DNA of 64,000 nt from Diphasiastrum complanatum (GCA_029204225.1 MU832261.1:16479-80478); one strand, 5' to 3'. Positions 9,761 to 22,692 are shown, counted from the stretch's first letter. Notes: generated from the sequence alone by a model not told the origin. Program-made: numbers and translations.

Positions 9761-12700
9761 AGCAGAGTCACTTTGTTGACAAAGTTGCAGAGGAGGAGCA
9801 ATCTGGTGTGCTTGAGCTATTCACCGCAGCCCTATCATCTGAATCCACATTTGGTGGATGGTACATTGATTCTGGAGCCTCAAAGCACATGACACCTCAT
9901 AGAGATTGGTTCAGCACCTATGAGGAGACAGAAGATAGCCAGCATGTTTGCCTTGGAGATAATTCTACATGTATGTTGAGGGGCAAAGGTACAGTTGCAA
10001 TACAGCTATCATCAGGTGAGGTGAAGGAAATTAAAAGTGTGTTGCATGTACCAGGGTTGGCTAAGAACTTGTTATCTGTTGGTGCCATTACCAAACAGAA
10101 CATGGTTGGTAGAGTTTAATGATTCTAAATGTTTGGTAAAAGACAAAGAGAAGAACTTCAAAGTGGTAGCCAAGGGAATGCAAGAAGGAGGTCTTTACAA
10201 GCTTTTCACAACCATTCCTAGCCAAGAGGCCTTGTCTGCAAGAGATACTAAGCGGGACAAGCTTTGGCATGAGAGATATGGTCATTTGAGTTACAAAAGT
10301 TTGCAAGTTTTGAACAGGCACAAAATGGTAGTAGATCTTCCTAGCATTAAGTCTTCTTCAGATACATGTGAGGCTTGTGCATTAGGGAAGCAACAGAGGA
10401 AAAAGTTTCCAAAGGAGAAAGCTACCAGGGCCAAGGGCATTCTTGAACTTGTGCATTCAGATTTATGTGGTCCCATGCAGGTCAAATCAGCAGGGACCTT
10501 CGTAGATGATTTCTCTCGTAAGGTATGGGTCTATTTTCTGAAACTGAAATCTAAGGCGTTTAAATACTTCAAACAGTGGAAAGCTATGGTGGAAAACCAC
10601 ACAGGAAAGAGGTTAAAGACTCTCAGGTCAGATAAGGGTGGTGAGTATATTTCTGATGAGTTCAAAGATCTTTGCAAAGCATGTGGGATAAAGAGACAGT
10701 TTACTGCTCCACATACACCGCAGCAAAACGGCGTGGCTGAGCGGAAAAACAGGTCTATAGTTGAGTGTGCGAGGAGCATGCTCAAGGCAAAGGGGTTGCC
10801 AAATTCCTTTTGGGCAGAAGCGATAGCAACTGCTGTTTTTCTATTGAATAGAAGTCCAACCAAAGCAGTTGAAGGAATCACACCAGAAGAGGCATATAGT
10901 GGCAAGAAGCCCAAAGTGGGCAGCCTTCGAGTATTTGGGTGTACAGCATATGCACATATACCAAAGGACTTGCGGAAGAAACTTGATGCAAAATCCGTAA
11001 AGTGTGTCTTTCTTGGGTATAGTGAAGGTGAGAAAGCTTATGTGCTATATGATCTCGAAAACAGGAGGAAGATCCTAAGTCGAGATGTCATCTTTGATGA
11101 AGAGCATGCACCCAAGATACAGGAGCAGGAGAAGGAAGGAATTACTGAGTTCATACCCTTGATTGATTCCACGGATGAGGATCCTAGTCAAGAGTCCTGT
11201 AAGCCTCAAGTGCAGGAGCAACAACAGGAAATCGAACCTACTAGTTCGAGACCTCTTTTTGGCCAAGTACCAAAAGCAGAAGTTGGGGACAAACGGAAGA
11301 CTAAAACAGTACCATGGGATACGTGGTCACCATCCACATCACCTACTGCTAGGAAGAAGCTACCTAGGTGGTATTGGGAAACAATCAAAGAAGGTCAAAT
11401 GATTGAAGAAGGAGAGAGCAGTGAACAGGGTGTCAGAAGATCTCTTAGGTCTCATGAGAGACAAGAGACTAACTTTGCTCTTATGTCCACTATTCTGAAT
11501 GCAGATGAGCCACAATTCTTTCACGAAGCCGTGAGAGAAAAGGTATGGCAAAATGCCATGCAGGAGGAGTACGACTCCATTGTCAAGAATGACACATGGG
11601 AGCTCACTACATTGCCAGAAGGGAAGCAACCAATAGGTTGCAAGTGGGTCTATAAGACCAAGTTTCATGCCAATGGAACAGTGGACAAGTACAAGGCAAG
11701 GTTGGTGGCGAAAGGCTATGCTCAGCAAGAGGGGCTAGACTATGATGAGACATTCGCACCTGTTGCTAAAATGACATCTATCAGGACCGTTTTGGCTATA
11801 GCCTCATATTTTGATTGGGATGTCCATCAAATGGATGTCAAGAGTGCCTTTCTTAATGGGCACCTACAGGAGGAGGTTTACATGGAACAACCGCAGGGAT
11901 TTGAAATAACAGGCAAGGAGAATCTGGTTTGCAGGCTTAGGAAAGCCTTGTATGGGCTCAAACAGGCGCCAAGGGCTTGGTATAGCCGAATTGATGAGTA
12001 CTTTGCAAGGCAAGGGTTTGAGAAGAGTAAGTCTGATTGCAATCTTTATGTCTTCAGGGAAGGAGAAGACTTTGTGGTTGTTGTGCTCTATGTGGATGAT
12101 CTACTCATCACGGGAAGCAATAAGAAGCTTATTGCTTGTGTTAAGAAGAATCTTTCTAATGAGTTTGAAATGAAAGATTTGGGTTTGCTACACTATTGCC
12201 TAGGAGTTGAAGTTTGGAAAGGAAAGCGTTGTCTTTTTATCTCACAGGCAAAGTATGCACAGAAATTATTGAAGAGGTTTAACATGCAAGAAAGCAAACC
12301 AATCAGCACACCCATGGATGCAAGCAACAAGCCATCAAAAGATGATGGTCCAGCATTTGCAGATGAGACGCTCTATCGTCAGTTAGTGGGCAGCCTGATT
12401 TACCTTACTACCACCAGGCCAGATATTGCTTATGCGGTTGGAATCGCAAGTCAATACATGTGTAAGCCTACCGAAGCACATTGGAAGGCAGCCAAGCGGA
12501 TCTTACGATATGTGAGAGGGACAGTGACTTATGGGATTGGATACACGGATGACGGGAACCTTCAGCTGGAAGGTTATTCAGATTCTGATTGGGCAGGTGA
12601 TAGAGACGATCGGAGATCGACGACAGGCTATTGCTTCAGCCTAGGTTCAGGGGCTATATCGTGGTGCAGTAAGAAGCAGCCTACTATTGCTCTATCGTCT

Positions 12701-12955
12701 ACCGAAGCTGAGTACAGGGCGACTACGAGGTCCGCCTGTGAAGCCATTTGGTTACGCCGTCTACTTGAGGACATGCAGATTGCTCAAGTAAGACCTACAT
12801 TGTTACATTGTGATAACCAAAGCTGCATTCAGCTTGCAAGGAATCCAGTCTATCATGCACGGACAAAACATATAGAGGTGGATCAGCATTTTATACGAGA
12901 GAAAGTGCACAGTGGGGAGATTGAGCTAGTTTATTGTGACACCAACGACCAGACA
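9761..12955 (+). pseudogene. Copia E pol: protease, integrase, RT, RNase H, 3' truncated
   Basis: This is the best preserved pol in the window. The protease has WYIDSGASKHMT (about 9859-9894). A frameshift near 10110 passes into a 979-codon frame that holds the gag-pre-integrase HERYGHLSYKSL with the CEAC zinc pair. The integrase has HSDLCGPM, DDFSRK, LRSDKGGEYIS and PQQNGVAERKNR, and a short deletion before FVDDFSRK. The RT has KWVYKTKFHANG, HQMDVKSAFLNG and the YVDDLL box (about 12088-12105). The RNase H has SDSDWAGDRDDRRSTTGY and SSTEAEYRA. The protein stops being copia-like after YCDTNDQ at about 12955, where sequence from gypsy D resumes, so the last RNase H residues, the polypurine tract and the 3' LTR are gone. 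Confidence 0.95.
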
Positions 12956-13931
12956 GCACGGAATGGCCCTGCGTAACGAGGTGATAACTTAGGACATTTT
13001 CTAGTCCTTAGTACGTTAGAATCTTTTGGAATTCGAAGATATACCCAAGCCCCCTTCTCAAAGACCCTAGGTTGTCGCTTTTGATTTGCGTAAAACTGGG
13101 CTCTATCAATCATTGGAAGGTACCTTTCCCAATCCAACTGTCTTCTGGAAACATATGCTCGAAGCATATCTTCCATAGACTGGTTTGTCCTCTCTGTTTG
13201 ACCATCCGATTCAGGATGATCTGATGACCACAAACTTAGGGTGGTCTCTAATTTCTCAAAGACCGCTTGCCAGAATTTGCCAGTGAACTTTGGATCTCGA
13301 TCACTAACAATGTCATTCGGCAAACCAAACAACCTGAACAACTTTTCCACGAAAAGCTGTGCAAGTTCAGAAGCTTTGACAGTTTGCTTGGTTGAACTGC
13401 GCCATTTTAGTTAGTTAACCTGTCCACTATTACCCAAATGGCATCATTTTGCTTCCCCGTCCGAGGTAGACCAACCACAAAGTCCATGGAAATGCTTTCC
13501 CACTTCCTTTCGGGAATTTCCAAGGGCATTAACAAACCAGCTGCCTTAAGTCTTTCAGCTTTATTAACTTGGCATTGCGCACACTTGCGAACATATGCCT
13601 CCACCTGACGTTTTAAATTTGGCCAGTAAAAGTTCCTTTTTACTAAGGCAAGTGTCCTTTGAGCGCCAGGGTGCCCTGCACACGGGCTGTCATGACATTC
13701 ATGCAGGATTTGGGCCCTTATATCATCATTTTCTGGCACACAAACTTTTCCATTCCGGAAAAGTAACCCATTCCTAATGGAATAGTCTCTTTGTATCTTG
13801 TCCTGAGGAGAAATCTTGGAATCCTGCATTCCATGCTCATCACTAGATCTAGAAGAACCTGCTAGGACGTCTAGCCAAATACGATCGAAGTACCTATCCG
13901 TCTTACACAAATCCCTTAAGGACAGATACAA
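12955..13931 (-). pseudogene. Gypsy D integrase
   Basis: Two open pieces on the minus strand form the integrase. The first (13931-13407) has the H2C2 finger HECHDSPCAGH with CAQCQ, YWPNLKRQVE and the core start SMDFVVGLPRTGK. The second (13350-12955) has IVSDRDPKFTGKFW, SDGQTERTNQSMEDMLRAY, then YLPMIDRAQFYANQKRQ and RYAGPFRAV. About 70 residues usually present between LPMI and AQFYAN are missing. The frame then runs into copia E at about 12955-12961. On the far side of copia E the chromodomain resumes at 8057, with a further gap of roughly 70-80 residues. Confidence 0.93.
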
Positions 13932-14119
13932 ACTCAGATTGGATCTCAGAAAAGCTTAACTGATTAACCTCTCCAATCCGGCTTAAGGCATCCGCGACAC
14001 TATTAGAAGTACCCTTCCGGTACTCAATGTCATAATGAAATTTTTGGAGCATCTCTGACCACCTGGCCTTTCGAACCCTAAGGTCGACCGCATCGTTAAT
14101 ATACTTTAACGCTTGATGG

Positions 14120-15515
14120 TCAGTAAGTAACTATGGTAAACTGGGAGCCATACAAATAATGTCTCCAAACTTTCAGGGCATTAATAACAGCGAAAAGTTC
14201 CTTGTCATAGGTGGAATACCGCCTTTGATCAGCGTCCAACTTTTTGCTTTCAAAAGCTACCGATCTACCATCCTGATATAGGACTGTGCCTATAGCATAG
14301 TCACTGGCATCCGTTTCAAGTACATACGGCTTGTTAGGATCCACTATGTGTAGAATAGGCGCTGTAGTTACACAGAATTTGAGGTTCTCAAAACTCTGAT
14401 TCAACTCTTCAGTCCAAGTAACCGGAGGACTGAACTTAGTGTGCCGGCTAACTCTTTTAGCCCCCCTGAGGACATTCGTCAAGGCCAATGCAATTAATGC
14501 ATAGTTCAAGATGAATCTATGGAAAAACCCCGTAAAGCCCAAAAAAGACTTAACCTCACGGATGGTTTTAGGGATAGGCCATTCACGTACTTGTCGGACT
14601 TTATTTGGGTCAATTTCCAACCCAGGGTCCGAAATAATGTGACCAAGGTATAACAACCTTTTCTGGAAGAACACACATTTGGATTCCTTGGCAAAAAGCT
14701 TCTCTTGTCTAAGTAACTTTAAGACAGTCCTGAGATGCTCCTCATGCTCCTCCAAGGTCTTACTATAGATGAGAATATCATCTAAATAGACTATTATGAA
14801 CTTTCCCAGATATGGACGAAAAAGATCGTTCATCATCTGCTGGAAAGTCGCTGGAGCATTTGTCAAGCCAAATGGTAAAACCAGAAACTCATAATGGTCG
14901 TACCTAGTTCTAAACCCGGTTTTTTCAATATCCTCAGTCTTTATGCGAATCTAATGATACCCTGATCTCAAATCGATTTTGGTGAAGTACTTTGCACCAT
15001 GCAATCGATCAACCAGTTCATCCATTCGTGGCAAAGAATAACGGTTTTTTATTTAGCTTATTCAACTTTTTAAAGTCCACACAAAGACGAGTACCTCCGT
15101 CTTTTTTATCAACAAGGAGCACAGGTGCCCCCCAAGGAGATTTACAAGGCCTAACATGGCCCATCTCAAGGTAATTTTGCAGTTGCCTATAAATCTCATC
15201 CTCTTCAGTAGTACTCATCCTATATGGATACAGTGATACAAGGGAACTACTAGGAATCAGTTTAATACCATGGTCAACACCCCTAGAGGGGGGAAGACCC
15301 TCAGGAAGCTGCTCAGGAAATACATCGTTAAATTCCTGTCTAAGTTTCCTAAAAATTTCACCTTCCGGCGAGTTTTCTTGTTTTAGGTTACTAGACATTA
15401 GTTCCATTTGGAGATTGTAAAATTGCAAACTACATTCTTCATGGTAAGTAAATTCTTTTAACCAACATAAATAAGAACTGCAATCCAAAATATCCATACA
15501 TTTAACAGTTTCCAA
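14120..15515 (-). pseudogene. Gypsy D reverse transcriptase and RNase H
   Basis: The minus strand reads [20 protein letters not shown] and [10 protein letters not shown], then after a break TNAPATFQQMMNDLFRPYLG and the catalytic YLDD (about 14785-14796). It continues with FLGFTGFFHRFI, LETDASDYAIG and YSTYDKELFAVINALKVWRH. These are the palm, thumb, connection and RNase H segments of a gypsy RT in order. Frame breaks near 15020 and 14870-14990 show decay. Normal partners (integrase and gag) flank it in the right order. Confidence 0.95.
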
Positions 15516-15641
15516 AGCAGAAAGCTTTTACGGAGTAGAAATATCAACATTTCCATTCAATTCTATGAGTGAGCCGTTATGTAAGAACGACAAACTGTGT
15601 GTTACATAGTTTTTCTTCATAGACTCGTTCCTCTCATAGAA

Positions 15642-16953
15642 TCACTCTTTACCAAGTATAACATCTACCCTATCTAGATTCATAATATGAAAGTCTAATT
15701 TATCCTTATAGGCTTGAATCTCTATTGGAAGACGTGGGACTATCCGGTCCCAAACTTGGCTTTCTGCTCCAGTTGCCAGCTTCACTGTGTATCCGTGGTC
15801 ACTTTGCCTTGTTTCCACCTTTAGCTTCTGCAACAAATTAGCGTTAATAAAATTATGTGTGGAACCATCATCAAATAAAATAGTTACGGCTTGGCCACCC
15901 ACAACCCCCTTCATCCGAATGAGGTCATGAGGGCTAAAAACAGCCGTATTAAAACAACAATGCTCACACACAGAATTACCAGCAAAGGAAAGATCTACAC
16001 TAGATATGCTAGAGTTACCTGGCGTCTTAAAAGATGCCCCTTTAGCTTTCCGTTTCTTTGGACATTCCTTCGCGACATGACCTGGTTCCATGCAATTGAA
16101 GCACAGATTGTCGCTTTTGGCTTTCATGAAGGTTTCCTGGTCCAAGGTAGATCTTTTCTTTGATTTCCCTGAACCTGAAGCCCCTTCCTTTGCCTTATCT
16201 TTCGATTTCTTTGGAAAGAAAGGACTCTTACCCTTTACGTCGGGCAAGACAGCAGTCTCGGGCTTAGCCATCGTATTAGTATCATCGTAGATTCTGGCGA
16301 AGCGAACAACATCCTCGAGGGTAAGAGGCTGGTTCCTCCTAACCTCTAGCTGGTAGTCTCTTGGCAACCCCAGTATAAAATGCAACTTTACTAGCAAAGG
16401 ATCTATTCTAGTTGCAAAACGAGAATAGACCTCTTGAAATTCTTGTAAATACTAATCCAGGGGCCGGTTCCCCATATGGATCGTTGCATATTGACGGTAA
16501 AATTCAAAATCATCAAGAATAGGAAGGAAGGCTGCCTTAAAGGCCTTACAAAAATCCTCCCAATTCCTAGGAACTTCAGGCTTACCCCTTATATCTTGCC
16601 ACCAGGTAAATGCTTTACCTCGCAGGTACATGACGGCTAGATTGATCTTGTTGTCCTCGGATGAACCGTGCATGGAAAATTGCGAATTCCATCGATCCAG
16701 CCATTGCAAGACCGCCTCCAGGGTTCTATCCTTCTTTTCCCCAGCAAAAACTTCAGGAGTGAACAAGGGTTGATGCACCAATTGCCTTAGCTACGTCAAT
16801 TCCTGCTGATCCCCTGTGCTTTGCTTGAATATCCACAATCTGTTGCTGTAGACTGTTAATAGCCAGCATCAAGGCATCAGGGTCTAAGACAGAGGCAGAT
16901 ACTGTAGCCTCATGAACAGGGGGCATAGGCTGTGTAGTAGGAGTAGGCTCCAT
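15642..16953 (-). pseudogene. Gypsy D gag and protease
   Basis: The probable start is the ATG at 16951-16953 (MEPTPTTQ). The capsid region reads AVLQWLDRWNSQFSMHG and LRGKAFTWWQDI, then LRGLP-type helices, a basic stretch and the zinc knuckle CFNCMEPGHVAKEC (about 16082-16123). A retropepsin motif FDDGSTHNFIN (about 15848-15880) follows, with the usual LDSGAT changed to DDGST. Breaks lie at 16453 (stop) and at about 16760. A homologous fragment of the knuckle region lies at 26453-26697. Confidence 0.93.
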
Positions 16954-17047
16954 TTTTTACAGAAAGAAGAGAGGTGAATTAAGAAGAGATGATAGAAGAG
17001 AATCAAAAGCTACTCAAGGAAGGTAGATACAAGGCTACTCTTGTTGT

Positions 17048-17522
17048 TGTTAGAGTTAATGTTTACTTTAGTACCCCTAATGTTATCATTTAGGATTAAT
17101 TAGTGTTAGTTTGGCCATGCTTGCGTGCTATTATAGGGGCCATTACTATTTATAGTAAGTCATATTTTAGGGTCATTGCTATTTATAGTAAATTTGTTTT
17201 TTAGTCATACATGTAGGTGGGCGCACTACTACTAGAATAGGATTTGCTTTTATCACTTAGAAATTCATCTTGGGTGTTTACTCAATATAAGTAGTAATTA
17301 TAGCAATTAGCTTTTTGTCTTTTGCTATTTGCTTTATGCTTTTTACCTTACACATAGTTTAGAGAAAGTATATATGTGGGCTGGCGCCCTACCTCAATTG
17401 TAATGGGACATAGTTGGAGTACATCTCTTCATCATTGTTCTCTCTCATGTGTATGACTACTGTCTAACAACATTAGGAATCTTGTCTTGGGTTACTTGTA
17501 TGATCAAGTCGGTTTTCTAACA
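17048..17522 (+). repeat. 5' LTR of non-autonomous element B
   Basis: The LTR begins tgttagagttaatg and ends ggttttctaaca over 475 bp, directly followed by tggtatcagagcgtgg. It matches 20962-21440 almost base for base, with about a dozen differences. The pentamer before it (17043-17047, gttgt) resembles the one after the 3' LTR (21441-21445, gctgt). Confidence 0.95.
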
Positions 17523-20500
17523 TGGTATCAGAGCGTGGTTCAAGATTCGAGAGAGCAAGGAAGTACTCCAACAAACGGAATCGATTCACAAGGAATTGAT
17601 ATGGCCATCATCTTCAAGGAGAAAAACAGGTGTAGGTGGTGTCCCTAGCCAGCTTTCAAGTTTGATCTTCAACTACAACGGTGGCAGCTTTGTGGGAGAA
17701 GATCCGGTGTACAAGGAAAGAGCTGAGCTCCAAGAAGGAGATTATGCAATCTCCCTTAGATTTCAGGATCAGATCTGATTGCTGATTGCAGATCAGCTTG
17801 CTGCTTGAGGTCGCAAATTTGCAAGTCATTTCTGGAATTATTCGCTACTGATCAGAAGGAAGTTCACTGGAATAGTTCACTGAAAAACAGCAGGTCAGAT
17901 TGCTGGAAAACAGCAGAGATTGTTGGAAGACAGTAGGTCAGATCACTAAAGGACAGGTTAGATCGCTGGAAGACAGCAGGGTAGATAGCTGAATTGCTAA
18001 AAATCGGACCTGCTACAATACAAGCTGGAAATTGTTCGTTGGACTGAGCTAGGACTGCTCGCTGGTCTGCTGAATAGTGATCATTGTTGGATCTAGATCA
18101 CTACTACTTTATACAGATTGCTGCAAGGACAGGGATGCTGTTGGAAGATTATTGTTGCATAGCTATTCCCTATTGAAAATCACAGAAGGCTGTTGGATCT
18201 GTACAGCAAAGAGTTTTTGAGTTAGTTCACTGGATCTGCAAGGCAGACAACTGATTATTTGGAGAAGACTTGTTCGCTAACAGATCACTTGTTGTGGAGA
18301 AGAACTGCTCGTTAGAAACGAGTTTATTCATAGGTTGTGACAGCTTGATACAAAAATCAAGTTCATTGTTGCAAAGTTTGACTGTCAAAGATCAAGTTTG
18401 ATCATTATCATTGCATGTTCATTGGTTTTTCAAAGAGCTACAAGATTCGAGTTTGCATGCATGTTGGGTCATCATGAAGATTGAGTTACTGTTGGAGCTT
18501 TTTGCATGCAATTGAAAGTACAGCAAGACAATCACATACACAAGTGGGAGTTTATCACATGCAAGTTGAGGATGATTACATGCAAGGAAGCATGGAAATA
18601 CACAGATTGGTAGGATGCAATGGTGAACCTTGATGCATGCTGAGGGAGGTCTCAGGAGTAAGGATCAGCAATACAACTAGGAGTTGTTTACGATCAGGTG
18701 CAAGGTGAAGAAGGGATTCACAAGAGTAATCAGAACAAGGTTCGTCACAAAATGGAAGGGTTAACTCACAGGGAAAGGAAACTACATGAAACAAAAGAGA
18801 CGGTAGGGGAAGACAATCAACGTTATCATGGTGGCAAATGATAAGTTCATTGTTACAAGTGACAGGTGTGGCAAGCTGTGTGGTCGACATTCTATGTTGT
18901 GTCGGTGTGGTTTCTATTCAAGTCATAGTAACTTGGTTATGTTGTAGAAACTTTCTTGTCTATCTGAACTAGTATCACTTTAGATTTATGAGTAATCGAA
19001 GTGATTGCTTGTTGTGGTTGTCATGTAATTCCTGGATACCATCCAAATCATAGTTGATTGTTCATGTGGTTCATGTGGTGGTACTAAGTGAGATCAATTC
19101 TATTTTGAGTTGGAGAAGAGTTCTAGAATCTATCCAAGTTCATGTTCTGTCATGTGGTAGATTCTGTTATAAGATTGGGAAACCAAGGTAGTTGATTAGC
19201 TGTTGAAAATCAACAGTACAGGTTTTTGTTTAGCTTCAAGAAAAACAACATGGTTGAAGATGGACGTACACCAAGTTTGCATATGACAAAGTGTCAGAAT
19301 AAATATCATGATGAAATGCTTTCTAGGTTGGAAAGTTGTTTGGTGCAAGTGACTCTGTGTGTGAGATAGAGGTAGGAGATTCCATGGAAAAGATCATGTC
19401 AAGTACTTTGTGTGAGAAAGTATTTGCAGGAGAGTATCAGTTACTTTGTGTGAAGAAGTATTGTATACATTTATCTTTCTATTGGGGATGCTCTTTTACT
19501 TGCATATTTTGTTTGGTTCATGGATGATATACTATTCTATTTGGAGAGAGTGGTTGGAATGCAAACATGAAGTGTACATCCAGGGGGAGTAGTTCAACTA
19601 AAGTCCATCAAGTTCATCACAAGCGGTAACTTATGAGAGTACCATGAGAATTGAAATGGGTTCAATTCAAGGAATCGACACAAGTGGAGCCGTCTACTTA
19701 ATGAAGTAAAGGTTCCTAAAGTGGGTGTTGATGTACGAGATTTGATGTTGACATTTGTAGATCTATTTCCTACTTATGGTTATCATGATGGTGTTACTGT
19801 AAACAAAGAGGATTATTTTTTCTTTATGAATGTTGGGGAGATCCTTACATTTGTGGTAACTTGAAAGATGTTCAAAGAGACCAAGGGAGTCAATCTTCAA
19901 GCAAAGTTCTCAAGGTTAAGGCAAAAGTTATCATGTCTACATTATTTGATTCAGGGGGAGTCAAAGTTCTTTGATTCAAAGGAAGTCAAGGAATCGGGTG
20001 ATATGTTGAACTCATGGTAGTCACACATATACACCTTTGAATTGACCGTCCTGTCTCTGAATCTGGGTTCATAGCAGTTTTGCTTCTTCCTCTTTGTTTT
20101 CCAAACCTCTTGTCTGAATAATCTCTCAAACAGACCTCATGAGATATTTATTCTATTCTTACAAGCCCGTTCCGAGCAAAATGGGTCGGAACGTACTGGG
20201 TGGGAACGAGTTCATGTAAATCAAAAAAAAAATGAATTTAGACCCTGCTGGCCCGTGGCTTCTGCATTTCACAGATAGCGAGCAAGGTAGCGTGCATTTC
20301 GCAGATAGAGAGGAGGGAAAGTGCGCCTACATCTAAAAAAAATAAACATAATTTTTTCCATACAACTGCGTCCTTTATGAAGATAAAAAATCTGGCTGGC
20401 ACAAAACAAAGAACGGGAAATTAAAATGGAGACTAAAGCGGCAATCCGCAACCAATTCATACTTTTTTCCATGGATCTGTTCCAATAGATAAGGGGAGAT

Positions 20501-20961
20501 CAGTCTTTCATATGCACAGAATTGGAGATATGGTGTTAGTTGGTATGGTTGGGAGAACCAATGGCTGGATTCTGATGAGCGCAGGAGCCTTTTGCGACAG
20601 TTGTTGCATATTGCCATTTCATCTTTTCAATGCAATCTCACTCCGGCTCTTATATGTTTACAATGCAACCTCACTCCGCCATCTTACCAATTTGCCATCC
20701 TCAATATATGCTCTTGTATGTCCGGAAGTGATAGACGATGAGAAACTGGTACTTAAATATGAAGCAGGTTCATACGAAAAGGATCGACATTCAAAGGAAA
20801 TCTTACATCATCATACGAAGAAAGTTCTACATCGAGTAATGAAGACATTGATATCAGAGTTGATCATAAATTCTACATCAGAATTGAGGATCTTCATTAC
20901 ATGGGCTTCATGGAAGATACATGCATACTTTTGTTATGCATAGTTCTAGACAATGGGGGAG
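17523..20961 (+). other. Interior of element B, no coding motif seen
   Basis: The longest open frames are 60-143 codons and show no retroelement or host domain that I recognise. Near 20150-20480 the base composition and wording change (ttccgagcaaaatggg, gaacgtactgggtggg), which could mark a captured host segment. That is a guess. Confidence 0.5.
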
Positions 20962-21440
20962 TGTTAGAGTTAATGTTTACTTTAGTACCCCTAATGTTAT
21001 CATTTAGGATTAATTAGTGTTAGTTTGGCCATGCCTGCGTGCTATTATAGGGGGCCATTACTATTTATAGTAAGTCATATTTTAGGGTCATTACTATTTA
21101 TAGTAAATTTGTTTTTTAGTCATACATGTAGGTGGGTGCACTACTACTAGAATAGGATTTGCTTTTATCACTTAGAAATTCATCTTGGGTGTTTACTCAA
21201 TATAAGTAGTAATTATAGCAATTAGCTTTTTGTCTTTTGCTATTTGCTTTATGCTTTTTACCTTACACATAGTTTAGAGAAAGTATATATGTAGGCTGGC
21301 GCCCTACCTTAATTGTAATGGGACATAGTTGGAGTACATCTCTTCATCATTGTTGTTCTCTCTCATGTGTATGACCATTGTCTAACAACAATAGGAATCC
21401 TGTCTTGGGTTACTTGTATGATCAAGTCGGTTTTCTAATA
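20962..21440 (+). repeat. 3' LTR of element B
   Basis: It starts tgttagagttaatg after the purine tract gggggag and ends ttttctaata, where the terminal CA has become TA. It is 479 bp and differs from the 5' LTR by roughly a dozen substitutions and a three-base gap near 21352. Confidence 0.95.
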
Positions 21441-22244
21441 GCTGTCTCTTCAGAAACCAAATGGTATTGTCCATGGCTGCCAAGAGGAATAAGAGAAAGC
21501 AAAGAGAAGGATGCACCACCACCTCCACCTCTTTTCACATAAAACAGAAGCATAGAAGAGGCATACCTCCCACTTCATGCCATCCTACCAACTGCCAAGT
21601 GGCTTTGCCTTGTCACCTAGCTTCCACCTCAGCATACAGATCACTTTTAGCAATTTGCCAGGGGGCCTACAGTTCCCTTTCTCCCTTCTAACTCTAGTTT
21701 TTCCTTCTACCTGTCCATCGCTGGCAGATAGCAATAGGGAGAGGAAAATTGATGTAAACTTTCAGGGAGGGCCCCGATTTCTATAGCTGAAGATCTGACG
21801 TTCATCGGAATAGGAAGGCGCTTCCTGCTGCCACCTTTCCTGGCCCATATGATGCCACGTGGTATGTTATTTCAACACTTTTTGATCGCTCCCGCTGGTC
21901 AAACAGCGATGGTAAGAAAATCCAATTATTGTTTAACTGAGGAGGGCCTCATCGCGACCAAGAATCCATGATTCTGGAGCGAAATCTCAGTAGGAGGGAC
22001 CGCCACCTGTCCTTCCCTGGACAGTGCCATGTGGCAGGTCCTCCTTAGGGCCCCTACCACTTTTTTTTAAAAACCTTTTACTTGAATTTCTAAAAAAACA
22101 AACAGCGGAAGGAAGAATAGAAAAACACGCATAAAATATGCGTTTTAAACCCGTTTTGAAATCCGTCAGAAGCGCCAAAACTTACAAGAAAAACTCTACG
22201 GATCAACGCACCTGCTTTCAGCATGCAGTGGCTCTCATACCATA
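21441..22244 (-). mobile_element. Leader and primer site of gypsy D
   Basis: This is the untranslated region between the 5' LTR of gypsy D and the element B insertion. The minus strand reads tggtatgagagcc two bases after the LTR, a primer site with one change from tggtatcagagcc. No gene is seen. Open frames at 21461-21786 lie on the opposite strand and show no domain. Confidence 0.75.
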
Positions 22245-22692
22245 TGTTACAATCTTACTTACTGCAAACCTCCAGGTGCCGGTTAACCTTAAGAGACCAA
22301 ACGATTCACGTTCCACCCCGCCCCCGGACCTAATCCGGGTCCACCCACCGTGCCCTGGCCTGTGACCGTATCAAGCTGGATCCGACCTCCATCCCAGATG
22401 GCGTCCCATACCACTGCCTAGGCTCTCAGCCATCTCCTACCTCACGCTAGCAACACATCCTGGCCGTGCACACGTTCTCCATCCACCTCCTCCTAGGTAG
22501 ACAGAATGGATGGCAAATGAGTCCTCCTCCCCTTGTATACCTCCAAGGAGAGAGACTCCAAGCCATGTGCACTCCTAGATCATGACACGTGGCAACCATG
22601 CAGGTTCACGAGTCACCGGTCAAGTCTACAGGCCCAGTCATCATCCAGTCTCAAGTCTGGGTTTGGGACCCAAGGGAGTTGGATCCCTAACA
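22245..22692 (-). repeat. 5' LTR of gypsy D
   Basis: The minus strand runs from tgttagggatcc to gattgtaaca over 448 bp. It is the partner of 7461-7856 and has the complete middle section that is deleted there. The flanking atctg (22693-22697) is the other half of the target-site duplication. Confidence 0.95.

Larger units (their letters stand above)
17048..21440 (+). mobile_element. Element B, non-autonomous LTR retrotransposon (LARD-like)
   Basis: Two near-identical LTRs enclose about 3.4 kb with a perfect copia-type primer site (17523-17535) and a purine tract (about 20950-20961), but no gag or pol motif in any frame. The interior begins with a region of short imperfect repeats (cagcaggtcagattgctgg and variants, 17750-18330). 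It must rely on proteins of another copia. The related LTR of copia F (22994-26452) suggests an F-like element as source. It sits in the untranslated leader of gypsy D. An open frame at 20512-20943 (143 codons) has no recognised domain. Confidence 0.9.
7461..22692 (-). mobile_element. Gypsy D, full span including two nested insertions
   Basis: One Ty3-gypsy element is reconstructed from its pieces. The 5' LTR is 22245-22692 and the primer-site-like tggtatgagagcc is on the minus strand at about 22230-22242. The leader is 21441-22230 and continues 16954-17047. Gag and protease are at 16953-15642, RT and RNase H at 15515-14120, integrase at 13931-12955, the chromodomain at 8057-7884, and the 3' LTR at 7461-7856. 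The duplicated pentamer atctg on both outer sides confirms one insertion event. Element B interrupts the leader and copia E interrupts the integrase C-terminus. The order of domains and the single chromodomain make it a chromovirus-type gypsy. It is not functional. Confidence 0.93.

Noticed and set aside
22245-22692. Solo LTR
   Set aside because: A primer-site-like motif and gypsy leader follow it, and the target-site duplication pairs it with 7461-7856.
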